Origin: Hahellaceae bacterium
GTDB taxonomy: Bacteria; Pseudomonadota; Gammaproteobacteria; Pseudomonadales; Oleiphilaceae
Direction of reading: 5' to 3'
Assembly: GCA_016716085.1 (NCBI GenBank)
Contig: JADJWY010000008.1
Span: 372,001 to 436,000 of the forward strand
Length of the DNA: 64,000 nucleotides
Positions 51,328-59,483 of the stretch are shown here, in pieces. Within the stretch, counting starts at the first letter, position 1; each line of letters opens with the position of its first letter. The notes under the pieces were generated by a model that saw only the letters and a list, made by a program, of their open reading frames with translations, did no database searches and had not been told where the DNA came from. Made by a program: the position numbers and the translations under genes.

Positions 51328-52539
51328 TTGAAGTCCTTATTAATCATTGATGATGACAAGATCGTTCGCAAATTTCTGGAGAAGCATCTCCGCGATGAGT
51401 TTGAAATTTACCAGGCTGAGAATGGCGAGGCTGGGCTTGTCGCTGTAAATGAATTAAAACCGTCTGCGATACTGTTGGATGTGCAGATGCCTGGAATGAA
51501 TGGCTATGAAGTCTGCGATCTAATCAAGCAAAATCCTGAAACAGCCGAGATACCCGTTGTGTTCCTCTCAGGGCGCAGTTCCGTCAGGGAGCGTATGCTC
51601 GGCTACGAAGTGGGTGGTGATGACTACATTGTAAAGCCTTGCGAGCCAGAAGAGCTGAAAGCCAAGATTGGCGTATTGCTCAAGTTTACGGATCAACAGG
51701 CCGGATTACAGGACGCCTTCAAAGAAGCGCATCAGACTGCCATCGTTGCGATGGCGGGAAGTAGTGAGCTGGGTCAGGCGCTGTCATTTGCCCAGCAGAG
51801 TTTCTGTATTCGTTCTTATAACGTGCTGGCTGAGCGTTTTTTCGCGGTGTGCAATTTTTTTGCTTTGAGTTGTTGTCTGCAGTTCCATACCAAACAGGGC
51901 GATTTGTTTTTCTCGTCCAAAGGTGATGTTAAGCCGCTGGAAAAAGAGTTGATGGTATTACTGCGAAGCGACCAACGCATTCATGACTTTGGTGTTCGTA
52001 CCCAGTTCAATTTTCCACGCGTTGCCTTGCTGGTTAAGAACATGCCGGTAGACGACCGTGATCGGTACGGCCGCTACAAGGACCTGTTCCCTTTTATGCT
52101 TGAAGCCGCCGATGCCAAGCTGCGTCAGCTGGACGCGGAGCAGGCCTTGTTGCAGCAAACTAAATCCCTGCTGATGTCATTCATGTCGATTCAGACCGTT
52201 ATGAGTGGGCTCGGGACACGGCTCAAATCCCAGCAGGATTCGGGTATGGCGGTGCTCAAAAGTCTCATGCAGGAACTGGAAACGACCCTTCCTAAGATGG
52301 GGCTGGATGACGACCAGGAGAACTACCTCATTAAGCGTGTAGACCAGGCCATTGTCGAGACCTTTCAAATTCTGGATTCCAGTGAAGAGAGCCAGGCCGC
52401 TTTTGATAAGGTGGTTCAGGTATTGCACCAGTTGATTGATGAGCAGCGCCAGGTTGTGGATGAGATTGTGATCCACGCGGAAGATGATCTGTCCGAATCT
52501 GCCCCGCCGACCAATTCAGGTGATGTTGAATTGTTTTGA
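51328..52539 (+). CDS. Response regulator with a receiver domain and an unrecognised output region
   Basis: This is a 403-residue protein from TTG 51328, with AAGGAGGG 4 bases upstream. The receiver domain (1-120) has acidic Asp8-10, phospho-acceptor Asp51 (ILLDVQMPGMNGYEV), Ser in VVFLSGRSS and Lys in DDYIVKPCEP. The rest is not a known HTH, GGDEF or EAL domain. Residues 150-265 have a GAF-like alternation (CNFFALSCCLQFHTKQGDLF) and residues 270-390 form long helices with QTKSLLMSFMSIQTVMSGLG. It may control a partner protein directly. The GNAT gene lies just upstream. Confidence 0.88.
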   Translation: MKSLLIIDDDKIVRKFLEKHLRDEFEIYQAENGEAGLVAVNELKPSAILLDVQMPGMNGYEVCDLIKQNPETAEIPVVFLSGRSSVRERMLGYEVGGDDYIVKPCEPEELKAKIGVLLKFTDQQAGLQDAFKEAHQTAIVAMAGSSELGQALSFAQQSFCIRSYNVLAERFFAVCNFFALSCCLQFHTKQGDLFFSSKGDVKPLEKELMVLLRSDQRIHDFGVRTQFNFPRVALLVKNMPVDDRDRYGRYKDLFPFMLEAADAKLRQLDAEQALLQQTKSLLMSFMSIQTVMSGLGTRLKSQQDSGMAVLKSLMQELETTLPKMGLDDDQENYLIKRVDQAIVETFQILDSSEESQAAFDKVVQVLHQLIDEQRQVVDEIVIHAEDDLSESAPPTNSGDVELF

Positions 52540-52728
52540 GAAAAAATGAGAGTTACATCAACAAGTTGATCCTTTCATCAGTTCGTTCATGCCTTACCAG
52601 TCTCACCTTACCTAAAATGCCGACGTCAGGTCACTGAATCCAAGACTGTTTGGCTCATGTTGGTTTTGGACGGAAATGGATGTCGTACAGTGTGACAAGG
52701 TTGTCGGTTTGGTGAGCTATCTTGAAAC

Positions 52729-52753
52729 GGCGGGGTAGTTCGCCTTTTTTTTT
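52729..52753 (+). terminator. Possible terminator after the response regulator gene
   Basis: GGCG (52729-52732) and CGCC (52741-52744) can form a short stem with an 8-base loop. Nine T (52745-52753) follow at once, which fits Rho-independent termination of the rightward gsp/GNAT/regulator transcript. The stem is only 4 bp. Confidence 0.4.
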
Positions 52754-52813
52754 GCCCCGGCGAGATGGTAAGGTGTCGGCCTGTTTAACTTGCTGAATGA
52801 CTGTGGGTTCACG

Positions 52814-53470
52814 ATGAAGAAAGATAAATACTGGTTGATGGGTCCCGTCTACGATGCCCTTAGCTGGGTGTTCGCTGGCAATGCTATTTATCAATGCAAA
52901 TGCAGCATGCTGAATCCGCCTCACCTCAAAGCGGGGGACAAAGTGTTGTTTGCGGGAGTCGGTCACGGGAAAGAAGCCATTTATGCGGCGGAACGTGGTG
53001 CCATCGTCACCGTGGTGGACCTATCGAAAGCCATGCTGGACAAGTTCAGAGAAGGGGTGGCCAAGAGTGGCAAGACGCTGGATATCCGTGTTGTACACAG
53101 TGATATTTTTAAAGTCGAAGAGTTTGGCCAATATGACATGGTGACGGGCAACTTTTTCCTGAATCTGTTTCCCAGAGCCATGATTCCTGATGTGCTTAAT
53201 CATCTGATCAAGCTGACGCGCGTGGGCGGATCTGTGGTCATCAGTGACTTTGCTTTACCTCAGGGTAATCCCCTGGCCAAGCTTTTCAAAAACCTTTATT
53301 GGTACACCGCGATTTTGATTTTCTGGGCGACAACCGGCGCCGCTATTCACCCTGTGTATGATTATAAGCAATACATGATCGACGCGGGGCTGGATATGAA
53401 GGATGAGAAACACACGCCTGTTCTCGGTGTTGATGCCTATACATCCTTCTTAGGCAAGCGGGTCGCCTGA
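52814..53470 (+). CDS. Class I SAM-dependent methyltransferase (first of a convergent paralogous pair)
   Basis: This is a 218-residue protein from ATG 52814. The SAM site VLFAGVGHGKEAIYAAERG and acidic strand end TVVDLSKAM lie near 35-70, and MVTGNFFLNLFP near 105 is motif IV. A hydrophobic ending (LYWYTAILIFWATTGAAIHP) could touch the membrane. It is clearly related to the gene facing it (53507-54154). The opening YWLMGPVYDALSWVF resembles UbiE-type enzymes. The substrate is unknown; a lipid or quinone is possible because of the hydrophobic segment. Confidence 0.87.
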   Translation: MKKDKYWLMGPVYDALSWVFAGNAIYQCKCSMLNPPHLKAGDKVLFAGVGHGKEAIYAAERGAIVTVVDLSKAMLDKFREGVAKSGKTLDIRVVHSDIFKVEEFGQYDMVTGNFFLNLFPRAMIPDVLNHLIKLTRVGGSVVISDFALPQGNPLAKLFKNLYWYTAILIFWATTGAAIHPVYDYKQYMIDAGLDMKDEKHTPVLGVDAYTSFLGKRVA

Positions 53471-53506
53471 AAGGCTACCTCGAACACGGCGGGAGCTGTG
53501 CTGTGC

Positions 53507-54154
53507 CTATTTGATACCCATCACTGAGGTATAACAGTTCATGCCAAGATAGCGATAGTGGCGTGTATCCGTTATTTTTAAGCCTTCAGCCTTCATCAGC
53601 TCTGGATAGTTGTAGATTTCATGAACCGCGTTGTCTGAGGCAAAGTAAAAGATGATGGCTGCGATGTACCAGTAGCCCTTCTGAACAAGCTGTTTGAGTG
53701 GGTTCCCCGAAGGATAGGCAAAATCTCCCACCACGAAAGCCCCGCCGGGTCTGACGCAACGGACCAGGTGGTGCATCAGTTTCAACATGAAATCCTTATA
53801 AAAGACGTTCAGGAAGAAATTGGCGATGACCATATCATACTGTTCGAATTCATCGAATGTCAGGATGTCAGCGTGCACAACGCGCACTTTAAGTTGGCCA
53901 GGTTGATTGGCAAAGGCCTGTTGCAGCTTTTTGAGCATCGTTTCTGAGATATCCACGACGGTAACGTCTGCGCCTAATTCCGCCGCCCGTATCGCGTCTT
54001 TACCGTGGCCGACGCCCGCGATCAAGACTTTAGTGCCGGGTTTAATATACTCGTTGGTCAGCATGGCGCGCTTGCAGTTATGGATGGATTCTCCGCCATA
54101 AATGGTGCTGAGAAAGTCATAAAGAGGGCCAATGTATTTGTATTTATCTGTCAT
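53507..54154 (-). CDS. Class I SAM-dependent methyltransferase (second of a convergent paralogous pair)
   Basis: This 215-residue protein has VLIAGVGHGKDAIRAAELGA, TVVDISETML, and MVIANFFLNVFY where motif IV lies. It also has a late hydrophobic segment (GYWYIAAIIFYFASDNAVHE) like its partner. The two proteins align over nearly their whole length, including YIGPLYDFLSTIYGGESIHN against the partner's N-terminus. They face each other with 36 bp between. The paralogy is read directly from the sequence. Whether they methylate the same substrate in sequence is unknown. Confidence 0.87.
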   Translation of the reverse strand: MTDKYKYIGPLYDFLSTIYGGESIHNCKRAMLTNEYIKPGTKVLIAGVGHGKDAIRAAELGADVTVVDISETMLKKLQQAFANQPGQLKVRVVHADILTFDEFEQYDMVIANFFLNVFYKDFMLKLMHHLVRCVRPGGAFVVGDFAYPSGNPLKQLVQKGYWYIAAIIFYFASDNAVHEIYNYPELMKAEGLKITDTRHYRYLGMNCYTSVMGIK

Positions 54155-54306
54155 GCAAACTCCAATCCTGCTTTGCGGGTTGGCATCAGTTTACGGTCTG
54201 GAAAGGGATTCGCAAGATCACATTTGGGATAGCCACCACGAAATCCGCGATGGATCACACTTCTTCCTGCAAAATCAGGAATGGATGGAGCCTGAAGCAG
54301 GGAACA

Positions 54307-54657
54307 TTAACCCGTTTTTACACCACGATACCAACGGGGTGCGCGAGGTTTGATGACCTGCTCCAGCGAGGGTTGCTCATCCGGGCTGGATTGCACCGCC
54401 TGTCCGCGATAGGTGCGAGGTACCTTAGGCATCTCGGTGCCTGAATGATCAAGAAAGCTCCGACTCAGTTGCACATCAGCCAGTCTGAGAATTTCAAAGG
54501 CAAGATCCTTGGTTTCGGCGCGTTCGGAGCGCTGTGCATAATCAACAATACGGGCCAGCAAGTGCTCATCTTGCAGGCGAATACTCCCTAAGCCCTCTTG
54601 CTTGAAGTGATGGCGCAGTATTTTGACCAGATTGAGAAACTCGGTTGAAAAGACCAT
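54307..54657 (-). CDS. Hypothetical protein, 116 residues
   Basis: No family was recognised. The first 70 residues look helical (FLNLVKILRHHFKQEGLGSI, LLARIVDYAQRSERAETKDL). The last 45 are polar and proline-rich (PRTYRGQAVQSSPDEQPSLE) and probably disordered. An AAGGAGGTTTCGGGT sequence lies just upstream of the ATG at 54657, which supports a real gene. It stands alone between a methyltransferase gene and the diguanylate cyclase gene, with no membrane or signal segment. Confidence 0.7.
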   Translation of the reverse strand: MVFSTEFLNLVKILRHHFKQEGLGSIRLQDEHLLARIVDYAQRSERAETKDLAFEILRLADVQLSRSFLDHSGTEMPKVPRTYRGQAVQSSPDEQPSLEQVIKPRAPRWYRGVKTG

Positions 54658-54816
54658 ACCCGAAACCTCCTTGAAAGATAGGGTAGTTCAAATAATAGAC
54701 GAAATTTGGTGGAGTGCTTTCAAAGAGGCGGTGCTGTGTCCAAAAAACAAGCCATTTGCGTGTTCTCAGCCGAATTCCCGCTAGACTGTAGGGTGTTCAG
54801 GTAGCTTTGACGGGTC

Positions 54817-56670
54817 ATGGTAGCTGTGCGTTTTTGGCTTCTTTTGTGGTTTATTAGCACCTCTGTCTGGGGAGGTACGCTGACGCTTGATCCCTCGCAG
54901 CGGATGTACGTGCTGCAGGATGAAATCCATTATATCGAGGATGCCGACAAGACCTTGTCTGTTGAAGACCTGCTTGCGATGCCAGATGAATCCTGGACGC
55001 CAAATAAACGTGAGATTTTTAACCAGGGTTATAGTGACGCCGTCTGGTGGCTTAAAGTTTCGCTCGTTAACGCCTCCTCAATGCCTCTGACACGCTATCT
55101 GGAAGTTAGCTACCCGGTGCTCGACCGTCTCGATATTTATCTGTCTGAACAGGGGCGACAGGTTGAACCGAAGGCGCCGCCAGAGTCTTTCCTGATGGGG
55201 GATAAAATTCCGTTTTATCAACGGCCGATGCAACACCGATTTTTTATCGTACCCCTCACGATTAAACCTCAGGCGTCCCTGACGGTGCTGGTCGCTGTGA
55301 GTTCCAGTAGTTCTGTACAGGTGCCGATGCAGGTGTGGGAGCCTACCGCATTTTACCAGGTCGATCAGAGCCAGAATCTGATTCAGGGGATTTATTTTGG
55401 GATCATGCTTGTGATGATTCTCTACAATTTATTTGTATTTCTGGCGGTCGGAGAGCGCAATTATCTCTATTACGTGCTTTTTGTGACCAGTATGCTCCTC
55501 TTTCTGGCCAGCCTGAATGGGTACACTTTTCAATATTTATGGCCTGAGGCGACGCAGTGGAATGATCAGGTTCTCCTGGTTGCCCTATCCGGGGTGGTTT
55601 TTTTTGGCACGGTCTTCACTCATCGGTTTCTGGATTTATCCCTTTTGAACGCACGGTTGCGTGTGAGCAGTGCCACACTGATGAGCGCGTCCGTCGCAAC
55701 GGTCGTCGCGTCGTTTTTCGTGTCATACAGCCGTATGATTCACATCCTGATTCCGATTGCGGCCATTGCCTGTGTTTATGCCTTTTCAACGGGCGCTGTC
55801 CGTTGGCGCCAGGGCAGCCAGTCCGCCAAGTTCTACAGTATTGCCTGGACTGCCATGCTGGCGGGCGGGTTGATATTGGCGATGAATAAGTTCCAGATTT
55901 TACCCAAAACCAGTTTTACCGAGTACGCCACACAAATTGGGTCGGCATTGGAGGTCATTTTGCTCTCTTTCGCACTGGCAGAACGTATTAACCAGGAAAA
56001 ACATATGCGCTTCACTGCCCAACAAGAGGCCTTGCAGTCGGAGCGAGCCTTGCGCCAGGCCAGAGAGGAAGCGTTGACGGCACAGAGTCGCGCAATGGAA
56101 ATGCTCGAAAGTAAAGTGCAGGAAAGAACACAGGAGCTGGAAGTGCTCAATCGCAAATTAGCGGAATTGAGTACAACCGATGCCCTCACTGGCCTGAAAA
56201 ATCGACGCTTATTGGATCAGAGCCTCCAGGAAGCGCTGGTGCGATGCACCCGCTATCAACAGGAACTCTCGGTAATTTTGATCGATATTGATCATTTTAA
56301 ACGTTTCAACGATACCTACGGGCATTTGGCAGGAGATGCCTGTCTTAGGGCTGTGGCCCGCAAAATCGATGGGGATCTGCGCTGGCCATCAGACCTTGCC
56401 GCCCGCTATGGCGGTGAGGAATTCTGCATCCTGTTGCCTGAGACACGAGAGGATGGCGCGCGTATCGTGGCAGAGCGAATTCGTAGCACAATCGAGCAAA
56501 TGGAAATCGAGATTGAAGGCACCTGGGTGAAGGTCACCATCAGTCTGGGGGTGACGACGCTATTGCCCACGCCAGAGCTCAAGATGACCGATGTCCTGGC
56601 CATTGCTGACGAGGCGCTATACAGCGCGAAGTCTCAGGGGCGTAACCGCGTGGTCTTCATGCCACTTTGA
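54817..56670 (+). CDS. 7TMR-DISM membrane diguanylate cyclase
   Basis: This 617-residue protein has a signal peptide (WLLLWFISTSVWG) and a periplasmic 7TMR-DISMED2 domain (about 25-175; DAVWWLKVSLVNASS). Seven membrane helices follow (about 185-385), then a coiled coil (LRQAREEALTAQSRAMEMLE) and a C-terminal GGDEF domain. The active site is GGEEF at 532-536, which is catalytically competent. The usual RxxD inhibition site is altered: RWPSD places Arg one residue too far, so product inhibition may be weak. It converges with the hybrid kinase, overlapping by 14 bp. Confidence 0.95.
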   Translation: MVAVRFWLLLWFISTSVWGGTLTLDPSQRMYVLQDEIHYIEDADKTLSVEDLLAMPDESWTPNKREIFNQGYSDAVWWLKVSLVNASSMPLTRYLEVSYPVLDRLDIYLSEQGRQVEPKAPPESFLMGDKIPFYQRPMQHRFFIVPLTIKPQASLTVLVAVSSSSSVQVPMQVWEPTAFYQVDQSQNLIQGIYFGIMLVMILYNLFVFLAVGERNYLYYVLFVTSMLLFLASLNGYTFQYLWPEATQWNDQVLLVALSGVVFFGTVFTHRFLDLSLLNARLRVSSATLMSASVATVVASFFVSYSRMIHILIPIAAIACVYAFSTGAVRWRQGSQSAKFYSIAWTAMLAGGLILAMNKFQILPKTSFTEYATQIGSALEVILLSFALAERINQEKHMRFTAQQEALQSERALRQAREEALTAQSRAMEMLESKVQERTQELEVLNRKLAELSTTDALTGLKNRRLLDQSLQEALVRCTRYQQELSVILIDIDHFKRFNDTYGHLAGDACLRAVARKIDGDLRWPSDLAARYGGEEFCILLPETREDGARIVAERIRSTIEQMEIEIEGTWVKVTISLGVTTLLPTPELKMTDVLAIADEALYSAKSQGRNRVVFMPL

Positions 56671-58561
56671 GGGATGCAAGACAGCGAATCAGGGTTGCTT
56701 TGGATAGCGGTTTGGCGATGACCTGATTCATGCCGGCCTGCAGACATTTGTCCTCAAGGTCTGCGCCCATGTTGGCGGTGAGTGCGATGATCGGTGTCGG
56801 TGAACGTTGTTCGCCGGACTCCATTGCCCGAATCTCTTTGCTGGCCGTAAAGCCATCCATCAAGGGCATCTGGCAATCCATGATGATCAGATCATAACGC
56901 CTGGACTGATACCGCTTAATCGCCTCAAGGCCGTTGAAGGCCTGGTCAGTCTCATGCCCCAGATGGCGCAGAAGGCCACAGGTGATTTTCATGTTGACGG
57001 GATTATCTTCCACCACCAGGATGCACAACGCACGGTCTGGACCTGATGGCGCAGGGATCTGAGCCGCTTCTGCTGCGCTGACGGGCAGGCGAACGATAAA
57101 TGCACTGCCGGCTCTTCGGGTAGATTTAGCCTGGATCGTGCCATGCTGGGCGCTGACCAGTCGATGAACGATTGCCAGACCCAGCCCAAAGCCCCCATAG
57201 CCTCGATTCTGTCCACTTTCTTCCTGGCGAAAGGGTTTAAACAGCTCATCCAGGAAGGCGGGCGAAATACCCCTGCCGGTGTCGATCACGTGGAGCTCCA
57301 GAATGGGATCCCGACCTATTTCACGAATCAATTCGGCGCTCAGCGTGATGCCACCTGTACGGGTGAATTTTAGAGCGTTATCCAGCAGACTGCGCAGAAT
57401 CTGCCTAAGTTTTTCCGGGTCGAGCATCCACGGCTTCTCCAATCCGTCAGCCATCCTCAGCCGGAAATCCAGATGCTGCCGCTCTGCCTGAGGGCGATAT
57501 TCAGCTTCCAGGCGTTCAAGTTCTTCCCGAAGTAACGTGGGCATAGGATTGAGGTCTACGTGTGATTCCTTCAGCCGGGAAAAGATCATGATCTCACTCA
57601 GCAGGCCATTGAGTGATTCACCGGACCCCAGCGCAGTACTCAACAAAGATTTTTGCTCATCTGTCAAAGGTGTTTCCTGCAGCAGTTGCAGCATGCCCAG
57701 TATGCCATTGACCGGTGTGCGTAACTCGTGATTCATCAGATTCAGGAATTCACTTTTAGCCTGACTGGCCAGTTCGGCCATGTGTCGGGCTTCTTCAATC
57801 GCTTTGATCTGTTCCTCCTGACGCCGCTCTGCATCGGCGAGGGTTTCGGCGAGTTCATCAATGCGCGAGGAAAGCTCTGAGATTTCATGCGCACTCGCTG
57901 CGACGGGCAGGGTCTGAAAGTGACCCTGTGCAATGGCCCTGACTTTGGCGCTTAACTCGCGAATCGGACGCACCAGATGTCCCGACATGAGACGGACCAG
58001 CAGTAGGGTAAAGAGAAAGAGTAGAATGGCGACGCTGAGTGATCGCACGACAATGTCCTGCTGGCTGGCACGCAGGTAGTCCTGGGTGATGGAGATTTCA
58101 ACCTGACCCAGCAGAAGTGGAGCCCGATTTAAAAGTGGATCGTCGAATACATCGAAACCACTGGTTAAATCAATCGGTGTCTGATGGACGTCTGCCTTGA
58201 CTTTAAGTAATTGGGAGGGCAGTGAATCATCTGACCCGGGTAGCTGGAAATGGTTGCTTTCCCGGCGCACAAGGGTCTTTCCAAAGGCATCGCGGACCTC
58301 AACCGCCTGAACCATGGGCGACAGGGCAATCTGGTCGAGCAGTTTGCGCATATTATGCCGATCGCCTGAAATCAGATCGAATTCCAGTGCCGGCGCGAGT
58401 TGATCTGCCATCAATTGAGCTCGGCTAACCAGGTCCGCGCGCGCTTCCTCCAGGCGGGAGTGGGTAAAGAATAAAACCAGTGCCATAAACATCAGGGTTG
58501 CCGGAAGCATCCCCAGAACAAAGGCCTGAACATTGATCGACCAGCGGAAGGATGGCTTCAT
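56657..58561 (-). CDS. Hybrid sensor histidine kinase with attached receiver
   Basis: This 634-residue protein has a membrane helix (11-33) and a periplasmic region (about 34-170) without an obvious known sensor. A second helix (about 171-193) and a HAMP (PIRELSAKVRAIAQGHFQTL) follow. Then come HisKA with His278 (LNLMNHELRTPVNG), HATPase with GYGGFGLGLAIVH, and a C-terminal receiver with Asp562 (IIMDCQMPLMDG). It lacks an Hpt domain, so a separate phosphotransfer partner is needed. The start overlaps the binding-protein gene stop by 4 bp (58558-58561), so it probably senses with that protein. Confidence 0.94.
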   Translation of the reverse strand: MKPSFRWSINVQAFVLGMLPATLMFMALVLFFTHSRLEEARADLVSRAQLMADQLAPALEFDLISGDRHNMRKLLDQIALSPMVQAVEVRDAFGKTLVRRESNHFQLPGSDDSLPSQLLKVKADVHQTPIDLTSGFDVFDDPLLNRAPLLLGQVEISITQDYLRASQQDIVVRSLSVAILLFLFTLLLVRLMSGHLVRPIRELSAKVRAIAQGHFQTLPVAASAHEISELSSRIDELAETLADAERRQEEQIKAIEEARHMAELASQAKSEFLNLMNHELRTPVNGILGMLQLLQETPLTDEQKSLLSTALGSGESLNGLLSEIMIFSRLKESHVDLNPMPTLLREELERLEAEYRPQAERQHLDFRLRMADGLEKPWMLDPEKLRQILRSLLDNALKFTRTGGITLSAELIREIGRDPILELHVIDTGRGISPAFLDELFKPFRQEESGQNRGYGGFGLGLAIVHRLVSAQHGTIQAKSTRRAGSAFIVRLPVSAAEAAQIPAPSGPDRALCILVVEDNPVNMKITCGLLRHLGHETDQAFNGLEAIKRYQSRRYDLIIMDCQMPLMDGFTASKEIRAMESGEQRSPTPIIALTANMGADLEDKCLQAGMNQVIAKPLSKATLIRCLASLKVA

Positions 58562-59469
58562 GGTGAGCCCTCCAGAGTAGTTAATTGGCGCTTGAGCGCA
58601 TTTTCTTCTGGCAGCGTCAAATTAAGTGATCGTGCGACCTGAGCGTTGACGACAACTGAAAATTCGAGTGCATAACGGGGGGCAGGCCATACTTCCGTGT
58701 GCCCATACTGACGCAGCCATGCAGAGAGTTCGCGCAGGGTATCCGATTGGCTGGCATAGGTCGTTGCCAGACTTCCGGCACTCACAAAGCCATAGCCTGG
58801 CCCGATGAGGAATTTGTTGTGGCGATAGGCTGTCATCAGAAGTGGTTTGATGTTAATGCTATTAAACAAGTCCGGGTCCTCAGTGCCGACCAGTATGTCG
58901 CACTCCCGAATGGTGTCTGCCAGATATTTTGAGAGGGATTCCGCTTCAGCCAGTGCCAGATTGCTAATCTCAGCCTGCGCGGTGAGGGAGTCAGGCAAAA
59001 CGAGCGTGAGCGGTTGAAAACTCAGCACACCAATGCGTCTGGCCTGGGGTGCAAGCAGATGTGCGAGGTTAATCTGACGGACGAGTGGGGCGTCGGCGTA
59101 AATGGCACTGATAAGATTTTGTTTCGGGATGCCCTGAGTCAGGCTTTCGAAGTCACGTCGGCTGACGTAAAGACTCAGTACGTGCTGATTCTGCCTGGGC
59201 AGGTCCAGCGCCACAAGCTGCTGCAGCGCTTCGCGCCCCAGGGTCACCCAAAGCACCTCTGGCAGGTCGGGTAAAGTGGGCTTGAGGTCGTTGCCGGGCA
59301 GGTAACCGACCTGCCAGTCCGGGTCGAGCTGTGCAGACAGGGCTTGACGAAAAGCAACAAGCTGAGCCGAATCCGCCGGACCGACGAGAATGACCTGGTG
59401 TGGGGCGGCCCAGGCGCAGCGGACGAGTCCTGTGAACAAAATGATCAGTGTAAGTTTGACGGCATCCAT
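58558..59469 (-). CDS. Periplasmic binding protein, ABC_sub_bind-like, linked to the sensor kinase
   Basis: This is a 303-residue exported protein with signal peptide (LTLIILFTGLVRCAWAAP). The fold appears to be a two-lobed type 1 binding protein (HQVILVGPADSAQLVAFRQA, RRIGVLSFQPLTLVLPDSL, and KFLIGPGYGFVSAGSLATTY). It resembles the family of ABC_sub_bind proteins known beside TonB receptors and kinases. The gene is second in an operon, 14 bp after the TonB-dependent receptor and in 4-bp overlap with the kinase. No ABC transporter gene is near, so it probably presents a ligand to the kinase. Confidence 0.82.
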   Translation of the reverse strand: MDAVKLTLIILFTGLVRCAWAAPHQVILVGPADSAQLVAFRQALSAQLDPDWQVGYLPGNDLKPTLPDLPEVLWVTLGREALQQLVALDLPRQNQHVLSLYVSRRDFESLTQGIPKQNLISAIYADAPLVRQINLAHLLAPQARRIGVLSFQPLTLVLPDSLTAQAEISNLALAEAESLSKYLADTIRECDILVGTEDPDLFNSINIKPLLMTAYRHNKFLIGPGYGFVSAGSLATTYASQSDTLRELSAWLRQYGHTEVWPAPRYALEFSVVVNAQVARSLNLTLPEENALKRQLTTLEGSP

Positions 59470-59483
59470 ACCCGGCCCAAAAG

